DNA from: Candidatus Magnetocorallium paracelense
GTDB lineage: Bacteria; Nitrospirota; Thermodesulfovibrionia; Thermodesulfovibrionales; Magnetobacteriaceae
Reading direction: 5' to 3'
Length of the DNA: 64,000 nucleotides
NCBI GenBank assembly: GCA_029001845.1
Contig: JAREWP010000101.1
Coordinates: 1-64,000 of the forward strand
Of this stretch, positions 26,681 to 35,479 are shown in pieces. Both the position numbers and the translations under genes were made by a program. How positions within the stretch are numbered: the first letter of the stretch is position 1; each line of letters opens with the position of its first letter. Below the pieces are notes generated by a model that saw only the letters and a list, made by a program, of their open reading frames with translations, did not search any database and was not told the DNA's origin.

Positions 26681-27484
26681 TTAACTTTTTGGTTGTTCTT
26701 CCATAAATGTCGCTATCACGGGAGCATGGTCCGATGGTTTCGGGGTGCGTCTTTTTCTTGGCCATAAATCAGTTTCACTGTCCTTAAGAGCATTGAGCAA
26801 TTTTTTTGAGCACATGACATAGTCGATTCTCATCCCTTCGTCTTTCCATACAGCGCCTCCTGTGTAGCTCCACCAGGAGAACTGTTTTTTGTGAGGATAT
26901 AGATATCTCATGGTATCGATGAGACTGATTTCTTTCAGTTCGTTTAGTAATTCCCGTTCTTCAGGCATGGTTCCAATGGTATCGTTTAACAGCACAGAAT
27001 CATATACATCCATATCGTTTGTCGTTATATTTAAGTCGCCTGTAATTATTATTTTGTCGTAAGAGGAAAAAACCAAGCGAATATATTCGATAAAGGTCTT
27101 GTACCACCACATTTTGTAATTATACTTCTCCTCGCCTCTAATATCTCCGTGGGGGGCGTAAATATTTATAATACGGATATCGCCGAGAGAGGCGGAAATG
27201 ATTCTGCTTTGTTCGTCGAACCGGATGTTATCGATTCCCTTTTGTATGTTTTTCAAAGGTCTTTTGGAACAAATAGCAACACCGTTATATGTTTTTTGGC
27301 CAAAGACATAAGATGAATACCCGGCCGATTCAAATTCATCAAAGGGGAATTTATCCTCCGGTGTTTTGAGTTCCTGAAGACACAGAATGTCTATATCGAA
27401 CTCCCTCTTTTTCAGCCACTCCAAAACAAGCCCGACCCTTACTTTTATGGAATTTACGTTAAAAGAACAAAATTTTAATACCAT
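26681..27484 (-). CDS. xth: exodeoxyribonuclease III family protein
   Basis: The 267-residue protein follows the ExoIII/AP endonuclease plan: MVLKFCSFNVNSIKVR, CLQELKTPED (catalytic Glu), YNGVAICSK, NIYAPHGD, ITGDLNIT and the ending RIDYVMCS with SDHAPVIA. It cuts DNA 5' to abasic sites and degrades 3' ends in base-excision repair. It starts ten bases inside the end of the GGDEF-EAL gene, so the two are coupled on the minus strand. Confidence 0.9.
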   Translation of the reverse strand: MVLKFCSFNVNSIKVRVGLVLEWLKKREFDIDILCLQELKTPEDKFPFDEFESAGYSSYVFGQKTYNGVAICSKRPLKNIQKGIDNIRFDEQSRIISASLGDIRIINIYAPHGDIRGEEKYNYKMWWYKTFIEYIRLVFSSYDKIIITGDLNITTNDMDVYDSVLLNDTIGTMPEERELLNELKEISLIDTMRYLYPHKKQFSWWSYTGGAVWKDEGMRIDYVMCSKKLLNALKDSETDLWPRKRRTPKPSDHAPVIATFMEEQPKS

Positions 27485-30400
27485 TTCGGGTCTCCTTTTA
27501 AAAGTTCCTCCGCTTTTTCCGCTTCCAGAGGTTTAGCAAAATAATACCCCTGACCATATTCGCAATTCAGCTCTCTAAGCCTTTTCAACTGAGTCAGCTC
27601 TTCTATCCCCTCTGCTATTACATCCTTCTTTAAAGCGTGTGTCAGGTAAATAATTGTCTTTACAATTTCCAGGCTTTGATCGTCCTTTTCCATCATCATA
27701 ACAAAAGACCTGTCTATCTTTAATGTGTCGAATGGAAAACGATGTAAATAACTCAAAGAGGAATAGCCGGTTCCGAAATCGTCTATGCCAAGCTTTATGC
27801 CTCTCCTTTTAAACTCATTAAGAAGATTCATAATGTAGTCGGCGTTTTCCATAAGTCCGCTCTCGGTAATCTCAAGTTTCAGAGATTCCGGGTGCAAACC
27901 GGTATCGGATAAAATCCCATCAAGGTCCGATAAAAGCCCTGAATCATTAAACTGTTTTACTGAGAGGTTCACACTTATTGTCAAGAGGTTGTTGACGCCA
28001 TATCCCTGTGTCTGCCATTTCTTTGTTTGAAGGCATGCATCTCTCAATACATCTCTTCCAACAGGAATAATCAATCCTGTCTCCTCGCTGAGAGGGATAA
28101 ATTCTCCGGGAGAGACGATACCCCTTTCCGGATGTTTCCATCTCACCAAGGCTTCGAAACCGTATATATATCCCTTTTGCAACGATACAAGGGGTTGGTA
28201 ATATACAATAAAATCTTTGTTCTCAACCGATTTCCTCAGTTCTATCTCCAAATTAAAACGTTTAAGCGATGATTTGTGCATATCCTCGTCAAACACCATA
28301 TGGCCTGCCCCGCCTGCAGCTTTTGCACCATACATTGCCGTATCGGAGTCTCTGAGAATATCTTCGGCTTTTTCTTCATTACCTGTGCCAAGATAGATGC
28401 CCGTACTCATTGTCACAATGATTTCGATATCGTCAATTTTGAAAGGTTTCTCAAGAGCTTCCTTTAAAGTATCGGCCGTTCTGAGAGCTTCCTCAGGGGT
28501 ATTGATATTTTCAAGGAGCACTGTAAACTCATCTCCTCCGTTTCTTGCAATTGTGTCTCCGGGATGAAGGACTTTGGACAGCCTCTTTGCTATGGATTTC
28601 AGCAGCAGATCTCCCTTGCTGTGACCGAGGCTGTCGTTTATGCGTTTGAATCTGTCCATATCAAGAAACAGCACTGCAAAACGTGTTTCCCTATTTGTTT
28701 TCGCACGCTCCAGCGTCAGGTCAAGCCTGTCTATAAAGAGCGCCCTGTTGGGCAGTCCAGTTAATGTATCATGAAATGCATCATGTCTGAGCTGTCTTTC
28801 AAGCAGTTTTCTTTCTGTGATGTCCTCTACATAAATGTGGACGATATTATGGCTCGGCAGAGGATTGTAATGCCAGGATAAAACTTTCTCTTTAATTTCT
28901 GTTTCTATGTTTTTTTTGCTGCCGCCGCTTTTCAGGCAGGCCTGAATAATATGCTTGTGATTACGGGGAAGAAAGTTCTTATCCGATTCCATGTCCATAT
29001 TGGAAAGGAAATTTTCCGTCGCTGTGTTACGATATGTGATGTTACCATTGTGGTCGCAAGCCATGACAGGCGCCGGATTTTCCCTTGGGAACGCTGCAAG
29101 TCTGACTATTTCATTGTTTTTAACAGATATTTCAGCTTCACGACGCTTCAAGTCAGTGAGATCTATAACAAAGGTGGTGGCTCCTATCAGGTTTCCGTCA
29201 AAATCATGAAGCGGTGAGGTATGTATACTGACATGATATCCTGTACCCTTCTTTCCATGAATTTCTATTTCGAGATTTTTCAGACACCTCCCTTTGTTCA
29301 GGCACTCATTCAGAAAGTCTCTTTCGTCAACTGCATCATAAAACATCTCTCCGGCGTCATTTCCTGTTAATTCATGCGGCTGTTTATCCAGCTCTAGCAT
29401 ATTACTCATGGCTTTATTGATAAATGTAATACGACCTTCCGTATCCACTACAACGAATGGTGTTGCTATGCTGTTCAGTATCCCGTCGCTGTAGCCCATC
29501 CTGTGTTTTATTTCTTCGACCATTGTTTTAATGTTCATGGAAAGTGAAAGCATTTCAAGGCAGAAATAGTTGTCCGGTACCGCATTATAGTCACCGCTGC
29601 TGATTTTTTTTGTGTATTGAATGATCGATTTAATCGGATCCGTGACGTCCCTGGAAATTGAATAGATCATCAAAGAGGCCAGTACAATGGCTGTAAGACT
29701 GCAAATAATACCAAGCCATCTCCAGTTATTATAGCTTTTAATTCTCTTTTCAATTAGAATGTTCAGTTCCTCTGAACCTACAGTGAAAAGATCAAAACCG
29801 GCCTTGCGCATTCTGCTTCCCGCCATTAGAAATTCATCGCCATATAATATCATGTTATTACTGTCGAGATTTTCGATAAGGTCTATAAATTCGGCGGCGG
29901 CGCGGGTATATTTTTTTAAGGCCGGCAGGTAGCGGTTATGCAGACTGGGGCTGTACGAATAGTAATTTTTGTCCTCTGTCAGACTGATGTAAGAACTTTC
30001 AACGACCCTTTCGAGCCCATCTTTTCTGAGAAGCTCCGACTGAATCCTGAATCCGATTCTGTCATACTCTGATAAATCGCAGTGACCTTTTATGTTTTTT
30101 TTGTGTAGTCCCTGAAATAGAATGTCTGCGACTCGTATATTCTCATTTGGAATTATTTTAATCAGAACATCTATAAGATAGCTGCTGTCAAGTACGGGGT
30201 CCAATGTGAGACCTGAAGAATCGCCAATATGGGAGACCATGCTCCGCAGAGCTGTGATAATTGAATTATAGTGTATCTGGTCAGCGGGGTTGTCTTTTAA
30301 ATCGTTCCAGATTTTTTTTAGTTGATGAGGGTCGAGATAGCCGTGAGATATCTTAGCATGATTTTTACCTCTGACTTTAAAACTTTCATATAGCTTTGAG

Positions 30401-30690
30401 TGCGCCTCTATTAAATAGTTAATGCTTTTATCGATTTGCCCGGAATCATGTGAGTCATCTTCAGCAACTTTATTAAAGAAGTGCTTCAGGCGGTATTCGG
30501 ATATCCTGTCAAGGAGAAATACAACATTTCTCAAATAGTTGTTTCCACGTATCTCAGTGCGTCCTATTTCGATATCGTAATCGAAACTGATGTTCATAAA
30601 ATAAACCAGCACTGCTATTGGAAGGGCGAACATCAGGGCTCCTATGAGAAGCTTGCCAGATATACTGAGTTTCCTGTAGAAATTACACAT
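27475..30690 (-). CDS. membrane GGDEF-EAL protein with HAMP and two PAS domains
   Basis: The 1071-residue protein has membrane segments at about 12-32 and 325-346 with a ~290-residue periplasmic sensor between. A HAMP domain, two PAS domains (about 400-515 and 525-630), a diguanylate cyclase domain with intact GGDEF at 718-722, and an EAL phosphodiesterase domain with EAL at 846-848 follow. The EAL domain keeps DDFGTGYSSL. The c-di-GMP feedback I-site (RxxD upstream of GGDEF) reads HPGD and looks lost. Both active sites look complete, so it may make, break or switch between c-di-GMP activities under periplasmic control. The neighbour xth is probably just co-transcribed. Confidence 0.85.
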   Translation of the reverse strand: MCNFYRKLSISGKLLIGALMFALPIAVLVYFMNISFDYDIEIGRTEIRGNNYLRNVVFLLDRISEYRLKHFFNKVAEDDSHDSGQIDKSINYLIEAHSKLYESFKVRGKNHAKISHGYLDPHQLKKIWNDLKDNPADQIHYNSIITALRSMVSHIGDSSGLTLDPVLDSSYLIDVLIKIIPNENIRVADILFQGLHKKNIKGHCDLSEYDRIGFRIQSELLRKDGLERVVESSYISLTEDKNYYSYSPSLHNRYLPALKKYTRAAAEFIDLIENLDSNNMILYGDEFLMAGSRMRKAGFDLFTVGSEELNILIEKRIKSYNNWRWLGIICSLTAIVLASLMIYSISRDVTDPIKSIIQYTKKISSGDYNAVPDNYFCLEMLSLSMNIKTMVEEIKHRMGYSDGILNSIATPFVVVDTEGRITFINKAMSNMLELDKQPHELTGNDAGEMFYDAVDERDFLNECLNKGRCLKNLEIEIHGKKGTGYHVSIHTSPLHDFDGNLIGATTFVIDLTDLKRREAEISVKNNEIVRLAAFPRENPAPVMACDHNGNITYRNTATENFLSNMDMESDKNFLPRNHKHIIQACLKSGGSKKNIETEIKEKVLSWHYNPLPSHNIVHIYVEDITERKLLERQLRHDAFHDTLTGLPNRALFIDRLDLTLERAKTNRETRFAVLFLDMDRFKRINDSLGHSKGDLLLKSIAKRLSKVLHPGDTIARNGGDEFTVLLENINTPEEALRTADTLKEALEKPFKIDDIEIIVTMSTGIYLGTGNEEKAEDILRDSDTAMYGAKAAGGAGHMVFDEDMHKSSLKRFNLEIELRKSVENKDFIVYYQPLVSLQKGYIYGFEALVRWKHPERGIVSPGEFIPLSEETGLIIPVGRDVLRDACLQTKKWQTQGYGVNNLLTISVNLSVKQFNDSGLLSDLDGILSDTGLHPESLKLEITESGLMENADYIMNLLNEFKRRGIKLGIDDFGTGYSSLSYLHRFPFDTLKIDRSFVMMMEKDDQSLEIVKTIIYLTHALKKDVIAEGIEELTQLKRLRELNCEYGQGYYFAKPLEAEKAEELLKGDPKWY

Positions 30691-30721
30691 TTTATGCCTG
30701 AATAGATGTTGTTACAACATT

Positions 30722-30880
30722 GAAAAGCATTTAGCCGTCAGCCATCAACTGTCAGCTTTTTAATTGGAAAGATTTACTTTTCAAAACTCTTTCACCTGTA
30801 AGGTGATGCTTATTTTTGCAAAATATCGCTATTTTCCTTAGCTGAAAGCTGATCGCTGATACCTGACTGCTTTTTAGTTT
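30722..30880. repeat. MITE-like inverted-repeat element, family A, copy 3
   Basis: Ends AGCATTTAGCCGTCAGCCAT and AGCTGAAAGCTGATCGCTG, with TTTCACCTGTAAGGTGATGC in the middle, match the other family A copies. It lies between the GGDEF-EAL gene and the tusA promoter in a 333-bp gap. Confidence 0.75.
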
Positions 30881-30937
30881 ATTATCTTAGCATAAAATAA
30901 GTAGAAAGAGTATAAGACCTTAATCATTGTTTTGGGG

Positions 30938-30966
30938 TTGACAATTTTTGCGGGATTTAGTTTAAT
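30938..30966 (+). promoter_or_regulatory. strong sigma-70 promoter upstream of tusA
   Basis: A perfect TTGACA, a 17-base spacer and TTTAAT (5 of 6) drive the tusA-like gene, giving a short leader of about 50 bases. Confidence 0.7.
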
Positions 30967-31023
30967 AGTAGTAGCAAAATATTTGTACAAATAATTTTTA
31001 TACTATATTTTTAGGAGGTAAAT

Positions 31024-31257
31024 ATGGCAGTTCAGGCAGACGAAGTTTTAGACACAAAAGGATTAAATTGTCCCATGCCGGTTTTAAAAACCAAAAAGGC
31101 TTTAGACGCAATCGATTCAGGTAAAGTACTTGAGGTAATTTCAACAGATCCCGGTTCAAAGTCGGACATCCCGGCTCTCCTTAACAGGCTCGGACATGAG
31201 CTTATGGAGACAACTGAGGAAGGAAGCACCATATCTTTTTTTATTAAAAAGAAATAG
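31024..31257 (+). CDS. tusA: TusA-family sulfurtransferase-like protein
   Basis: The 77-residue protein has the hallmark CPMPVLKTKKAL near residue 18, with DTKGLNC just before, and the usual DPGSKSDIP. TusA proteins carry persulfide sulfur on the cysteine for tRNA thiolation, molybdopterin or sulfur metabolism. The protein is close to full family length. It sits on its own behind a strong promoter and AGGAGG site, without dsrE or other sulfur genes in view, so its partner is unknown. Confidence 0.85.
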   Translation: MAVQADEVLDTKGLNCPMPVLKTKKALDAIDSGKVLEVISTDPGSKSDIPALLNRLGHELMETTEEGSTISFFIKKK

Positions 31258-31261
31258 ACCC

Positions 31262-31352
31262 AAACAATGAGGCAGAGATTGTGTGTCGTTTTTTTTGTTG
31301 TCCATAATATCTTTTAAAATGACAGAGAGCCTCACATCTCCGCCTCATGTTT
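31262..31352 (+). other. long imperfect inverted repeat, possible terminator, between tusA and the transglycosylase
   Basis: AACAATGAGGCAGAGATTGT (starting about 31264) is matched by an inverted near-copy in CTCACATCTCCGCCTCATGT (about 31332-31351). The arms could fold into a long hairpin just after tusA. The longer reading frame of the transglycosylase would run through it, one reason I use the inner start. Confidence 0.4.
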
Positions 31353-31378
31353 CGTTCCCTTCTAATAGACATACTCTT

Positions 31379-32056
31379 ATGGCGCCGTTAATAATCATTT
31401 TATCTCTTTTTTTATTTTTTCCCATTGCAGAAGCTGAAATCTTTAAATACACCGACGAAAAGGGCGATATCTATTTTACTGATTCGCCAAAAGAGTTTAA
31501 AAAAAACGCAAACCATTTAGCTTATTACAAAACAGGGGGAGAGTTAAGTCGTATTCAGCTGGAAAGGGTTGTTGAGAAGTATTCTACATTAAACAATTTG
31601 GAACCTGCTCTGGTAAAGGCTGTTATAGAGGCGGAATCGAGCTGGAATCCAAACGCCCTATCCCCTAAAGGAGCTGTCGGGCTTATGCAACTGATGCCGG
31701 CTACTTCTAAGTTATATTCCGTAAAGGATCCTCGAAATCCGGTGGAGAACATTAACGGCGGTATTAAGTATTTGAGATATTTACTTGACAGATTCGACAA
31801 CAATATAAAACTGGCTCTTGCAGCTTATAATGCCGGACCTGAGACGGTAGAGCGTTACGGTGGCGTCCCTCCCTATAATGAAACAAAAGCTTACATAAGA
31901 AAAGTCATTGCAAAATATAAAGGCGAATACTACTATCCCGATGTCAGCAGAGTGTCAGGCGGACGTTCCTCTAAAAGAAAAATATATAAAGTATCTCTTC
32001 CTGACGGCAGAGTATTGTATACCAATGTCAGTATTCATGGCGATATGGTCAGGTAA
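31379..32056 (+). CDS. exported lytic transglycosylase (DUF4124 plus SLT domain)
   Basis: From the ATG at 31379 the product has a signal peptide (LIIILSLFLFFPIAEA), a DUF4124-type start (IFKYTDEKGDIYFTDSPKEF) and a soluble lytic transglycosylase domain. This domain has catalytic Glu in VIEAESSWNPNALSPKGA, then GLMQLMPAT, and ALAAYNAGPETV. Such enzymes cut peptidoglycan between MurNAc and GlcNAc, as in cell-wall turnover or the assembly of envelope machines. A longer frame from 31283 would put the signal peptide 32 residues inside, so I reject it. nadA follows after 8 bases. Confidence 0.85.
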   Translation: MAPLIIILSLFLFFPIAEAEIFKYTDEKGDIYFTDSPKEFKKNANHLAYYKTGGELSRIQLERVVEKYSTLNNLEPALVKAVIEAESSWNPNALSPKGAVGLMQLMPATSKLYSVKDPRNPVENINGGIKYLRYLLDRFDNNIKLALAAYNAGPETVERYGGVPPYNETKAYIRKVIAKYKGEYYYPDVSRVSGGRSSKRKIYKVSLPDGRVLYTNVSIHGDMVR

Positions 32057-32064
32057 ATTGTGTT

Positions 32065-33045
32065 ATGACTTCCGATAATCTTAAAGACGAAATATTAAAG
32101 CTCAAACAAGAAAGACGAGCTGTTATTTTAGCCCACAATTATCAAAGAGACGAGATTCAGGAAATTGCCGATTTCACGGGCGACTCTCTTGAACTTGCCC
32201 GTAATGCGGTTGGAGTCGATTGCGATGTAATTGTTTTTTGCGGAGTAAACTTCATGGCTGAAAGTGCTGCTGTACTCTCTCCGGAAAAAACGGTTCTTCT
32301 TCCTGCGGAGGACGCCTTTTGTCCAATGGCTGATATGATAACCGTTGATTTTCCCAGAGATTTGCGAGATTCTTTCCCCGGATATGAAGATACCCCGGAG
32401 TACCTTTTCCCAAAAGAATTTACCCTTCGTGAGATAAAATCCCGCTTTCCCGGGATTCCTGTTGTCACATATGTGAATACAACTGCCGATGTTAAGGCTG
32501 AAAGCGATGTTTGCTGTACATCCGCCAATGTCGTAAAGGTTATAGAATCTCTTGCCGATGATGAAGTCATTTGCGCGCCAGACAGAAATCTGTCTGCATG
32601 GGCCGCCAAGAACACCACAAAAAAGATTATTTCCTGGGACGGTTACTGTCATGTCCATGACAGAGTACGTATGGAAGATATAGAAAATGCAAGAAAGAAA
32701 CATCCCGGAGCTCTTGTTATGGCGCACCCGGAATGCAGAATCGATGTTCTTGAGCTTGCCGATCATGTCACAAGCACTTCAGGGATGCTGAGATTCGCCG
32801 GTGAAAAAGATGAAGGCACTGAATTTATTGTAGGCACTGAAATCGGACTGTTATACAGATTGAGAAAAGAAAATCCCGGTAAAGTATTCCACCCGTTAAG
32901 AAGGGATATGGTGTGCCCCAATATGAAAAAGACTACCCTTAATCACCTCTATCTCTCTTTAAAAGAGATGCGGTATGTCATATCGGTTCCTGAGGAGATA
33001 CGTTCAGGCGCAAAAAAAGCTCTCGACAAAATGCTTGCCATTTAA
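32065..33045 (+). CDS. nadA: quinolinate synthase A
   Basis: The 326-residue protein has the NadA blocks AHNYQRDEIQEIADFTGDS, VNFMAESAAVLSPEK and the three cluster cysteines in FCPMADM (Cys86), DVCCTSANV (Cys150/151) and MVCPNMKKT. It makes quinolinate from iminoaspartate and dihydroxyacetone phosphate for NAD synthesis and needs an oxygen-sensitive 4Fe-4S cluster. About 15 extra residues (PGYEDTPEYLFPKEF) sit after the first cluster cysteine compared with common forms. It probably shares a transcript with the transglycosylase. Confidence 0.9.
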   Translation: MTSDNLKDEILKLKQERRAVILAHNYQRDEIQEIADFTGDSLELARNAVGVDCDVIVFCGVNFMAESAAVLSPEKTVLLPAEDAFCPMADMITVDFPRDLRDSFPGYEDTPEYLFPKEFTLREIKSRFPGIPVVTYVNTTADVKAESDVCCTSANVVKVIESLADDEVICAPDRNLSAWAAKNTTKKIISWDGYCHVHDRVRMEDIENARKKHPGALVMAHPECRIDVLELADHVTSTSGMLRFAGEKDEGTEFIVGTEIGLLYRLRKENPGKVFHPLRRDMVCPNMKKTTLNHLYLSLKEMRYVISVPEEIRSGAKKALDKMLAI

Positions 33046-33048
33046 CTT

Positions 33049-33204
33049 AAAAAAACAGCTGTCAGCTATCAGCGGTCAGCCTTCAGTTTGGGAAATTTCT
33101 GACATTATGCAAAAAAAAAGGCGTCACCTTAGGTGTGTGTAGAATATCTCTCATAAGCTGTTGTGATTAAAAAGCTGACAGATGACAGCTAAATGCTTTT
33201 TTTT
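33049..33204. repeat. MITE-like inverted-repeat element, family A, copy 4
   Basis: Ends CAGCTGTCAGCTATCAGC and AGCTGACAGATGACAGCTAA match the other copies, with the internal CGTCACCTTAGGTGTG hairpin. It lies between convergent genes. Confidence 0.75.
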
Positions 33205-33206
33205 AG

Positions 33207-33860
33207 TTAAATATACTCCCTTAACCTCTCCATATCCAGAAGTTTTATTTTTGCTTCTTTTGTTTCTATCAGGCCGTCAAGCCTGAATCGGGAAATCGAT
33301 CTTGATACAGACACCCTTGTGGTGCCACACATATCAGCTATTTCCTGATGTGTCAGTGGCAGCTTTACGATTCCTTTTTCGGAATATTTAATCAACAAAG
33401 AGATAATTCTCGATGGCACATCCATAAACAACATATCTTCAAGGAGATTCTCCATTGATAGACGTCTGTCTCCTATTAATTTTAAAAGGCTAAGTGCAAT
33501 ATCAGGTCTTTTTTTCAGATAGTTTTCGAAATCGAACCTTCTCATTTTATAGCCTTCCGATTCATCGACAGTATCGGCGGATGAACTGCGTTCTCTCTCT
33601 CCTGTAAGTGAGTTCTCTCCAAATACTCCTCCCGGTTCGATGAGGTCAAGAGTAAGTTTTTTGCCTTCAATATTGATTCTTGATATCCTTACCATCCCTC
33701 TTTCAAGAAAAAAAATCGAATCCGAGGGATCTCCCTGCATAAAAATCGTACTCTCTTTCCTTATACGAAAGGGAATCGATTTTTTACTCAGATAGTCCGC
33801 TTCATGGTCGGTGATGTCAAAAAACATCGTATGTTTTTTGAAAAAAAGCGAAGCGCTCAT
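33207..33860 (-). CDS. Crp/Fnr-family transcription regulator
   Basis: The 217-residue protein has a cyclic-nucleotide-binding-like domain (about 10-130; IFMQGDPSDSIFFLERGMV, PGGVFGENSL) and a C-terminal winged helix-turn-helix (LTHQEIADMCGTTRVSVSR). There is no N-terminal cysteine cluster as in FNR, so it is not an oxygen sensor of that kind. The effector cannot be told from sequence. It is the last gene of the acetolactate-decarboxylase, HDOD-GAF, Crp operon and follows after 9 bases. Confidence 0.85.
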   Translation of the reverse strand: MSASLFFKKHTMFFDITDHEADYLSKKSIPFRIRKESTIFMQGDPSDSIFFLERGMVRISRINIEGKKLTLDLIEPGGVFGENSLTGERERSSSADTVDESEGYKMRRFDFENYLKKRPDIALSLLKLIGDRRLSMENLLEDMLFMDVPSRIISLLIKYSEKGIVKLPLTHQEIADMCGTTRVSVSRSISRFRLDGLIETKEAKIKLLDMERLREYI

Positions 33861-33869
33861 GAATATCTC

Positions 33870-35471
33870 CTACATCCTTTGCTTAATCGCAAGGATAGAC
33901 TGGTTTCTAAGAGTCTTTAAATAGCTCAACCTTTGAGGAGGAATCTCTATCTCATTGGCGTACTTTTTGTCGGCATATATCAGGCCAAGCGGAGTTCGCA
34001 TAACTATAACAGGGAGGAGGATAAAGGTCTCTGCATCAACAAGCTCTCGATACCATTTTGGAATTCGAGGTTTGATACGCATATCGTTTACGTCATCTAC
34101 AAGTATATCGGATTCCTGAGAAAGAGCCATGTTGAACACGTCCTCAGATGACCTGCTTATTGGAAACCTGAAATTCCTTGCGATTTCATCTACATCTTTA
34201 CCAAATCCGAAGCGTCCCTCCATTATCTGTTCTTTTGTCTTTCTAATGCATATAAACACCCGCTGAAATGTCATGCCTCTGAACATCACTTCCAAGGCCA
34301 TTCGCAATACTTCATTAAAAGAGAAATCACCTAGGAGAAAAGAGCCAATCTCCTGGATTCCTCTTGCAAGAATTGTATCAGGATTATCGGAGGATTCCTC
34401 TGCAAAGGAATTATTCGTGTGATTAAGGAGCTTTATTCCGTCTACATCTAAATAGTTATCTCTCTTTTCTTCTGTTATTTCTATGCTCTCGAAGATTGTT
34501 TCTCCCTCTGGTTCCCTGACCTGACTTCCATTAAGAAATAAGATCATTTTTTTTAAAAAAGGAATTTTCCTTATATCCATGCTAAATTCGTTTGCATATC
34601 CTTCAATCTCTAAAATAGACGATTCCAGTATGTTGTTTAAGGTATCCTCTGAAATTTTAAAGCAGTGTTCGAAATCGTTTATCAGTGACGATACATGATT
34701 GTGTATTTCAACTGAACTCAGGTTTTCTTTGTTCAGTACAGAGCAGAGCTTGTTCGAGAATGAAGTAATACAAAGCAACATATCCAGTTTTGTTGTGGGT
34801 TTTGGCAACTCTTTATCGGTTTTACGCTGCATCGTATAAAGTATTTCATCGGAAAAATGCCATTCCTTGGCAAAAGTAATTCCCAGTTCTTCGTACGTGA
34901 GACCAAGAACATGCCTGGTTGCAGTGAACTCGTCCGCCCTGTTGTTACGTATTATCTCCTTGATCTCCCTTTTATGTTTCGGAAGATAAAATGTTACCAG
35001 GAGCCTTCCCAGATTGTGAAACATAGAGCAGATAAATGCCTCTTCTATATTGTCAAAGTTAAGGGTTTTTGAAAGTTCCTTTGCTATTGTACTGCTCAGC
35101 AGGGTGATGATAAAGGTATCTTTCAGTTCCATAGCCATAGATTTATTTTGCAGATTTTCAAAAAGCATCAGTGAAATAGCCGAATTCCTGACCTGCATAT
35201 AACCAAGTATATGAACAGCCTTTGAAACGGTCGATATTCTGCCTTCATGTTGGAATCTTATAAAAAATACGGTATTTACGATTTTGAGCAGTTTATTTGT
35301 CAGGGCGAAGTCGTTTAATATCGTATTTGTCAGTTCGGTGATCGATGTGTCACTTCCAAGGGATGCCTGTTTACTTACAAGACTGATTGTATGAGACATT
35401 GCAGGAAAATCGGTGGTGCTTTTAAGGCTGTTTTGTATTTGCTCAATTATGTGATATTTCTTATCCGCCAT
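33870..35471 (-). CDS. HDOD-domain signalling protein with C-terminal GAF domain
   Basis: The 533-residue protein has an N-terminal HDOD domain (about 15-215). Typical blocks are FPAMSHTISLVSKQASLG, IVNTVFF, VSKAVHILGYMQVRNSAISL, FICSMFHNLGRLLVTFYLPK and LGLTYEELGITFAKEWHF. A linker leads to a GAF domain at about 375-530 (ALEVMFRGMTFQRVFICI, then FRFPISR and LLPVIVM). HDOD proteins are HD-like and often lack phosphodiesterase activity, acting in c-di-GMP or stress signalling. It lies between a Crp regulator and an exported acetolactate decarboxylase in one operon. Confidence 0.85.
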   Translation of the reverse strand: MADKKYHIIEQIQNSLKSTTDFPAMSHTISLVSKQASLGSDTSITELTNTILNDFALTNKLLKIVNTVFFIRFQHEGRISTVSKAVHILGYMQVRNSAISLMLFENLQNKSMAMELKDTFIITLLSSTIAKELSKTLNFDNIEEAFICSMFHNLGRLLVTFYLPKHKREIKEIIRNNRADEFTATRHVLGLTYEELGITFAKEWHFSDEILYTMQRKTDKELPKPTTKLDMLLCITSFSNKLCSVLNKENLSSVEIHNHVSSLINDFEHCFKISEDTLNNILESSILEIEGYANEFSMDIRKIPFLKKMILFLNGSQVREPEGETIFESIEITEEKRDNYLDVDGIKLLNHTNNSFAEESSDNPDTILARGIQEIGSFLLGDFSFNEVLRMALEVMFRGMTFQRVFICIRKTKEQIMEGRFGFGKDVDEIARNFRFPISRSSEDVFNMALSQESDILVDDVNDMRIKPRIPKWYRELVDAETFILLPVIVMRTPLGLIYADKKYANEIEIPPQRLSYLKTLRNQSILAIKQRM

Positions 35472-35479
35472 CGTCGTGT

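Noticed and set aside
31283-31378. Longer start for the lytic transglycosylase
   Set aside because: It would place the signal peptide far inside the protein and run through an inverted repeat.
1418-33204. CRISPR array
   Set aside because: The TCAGC-type repeats are inverted, irregular and scattered between genes; no regular spacers or cas genes.
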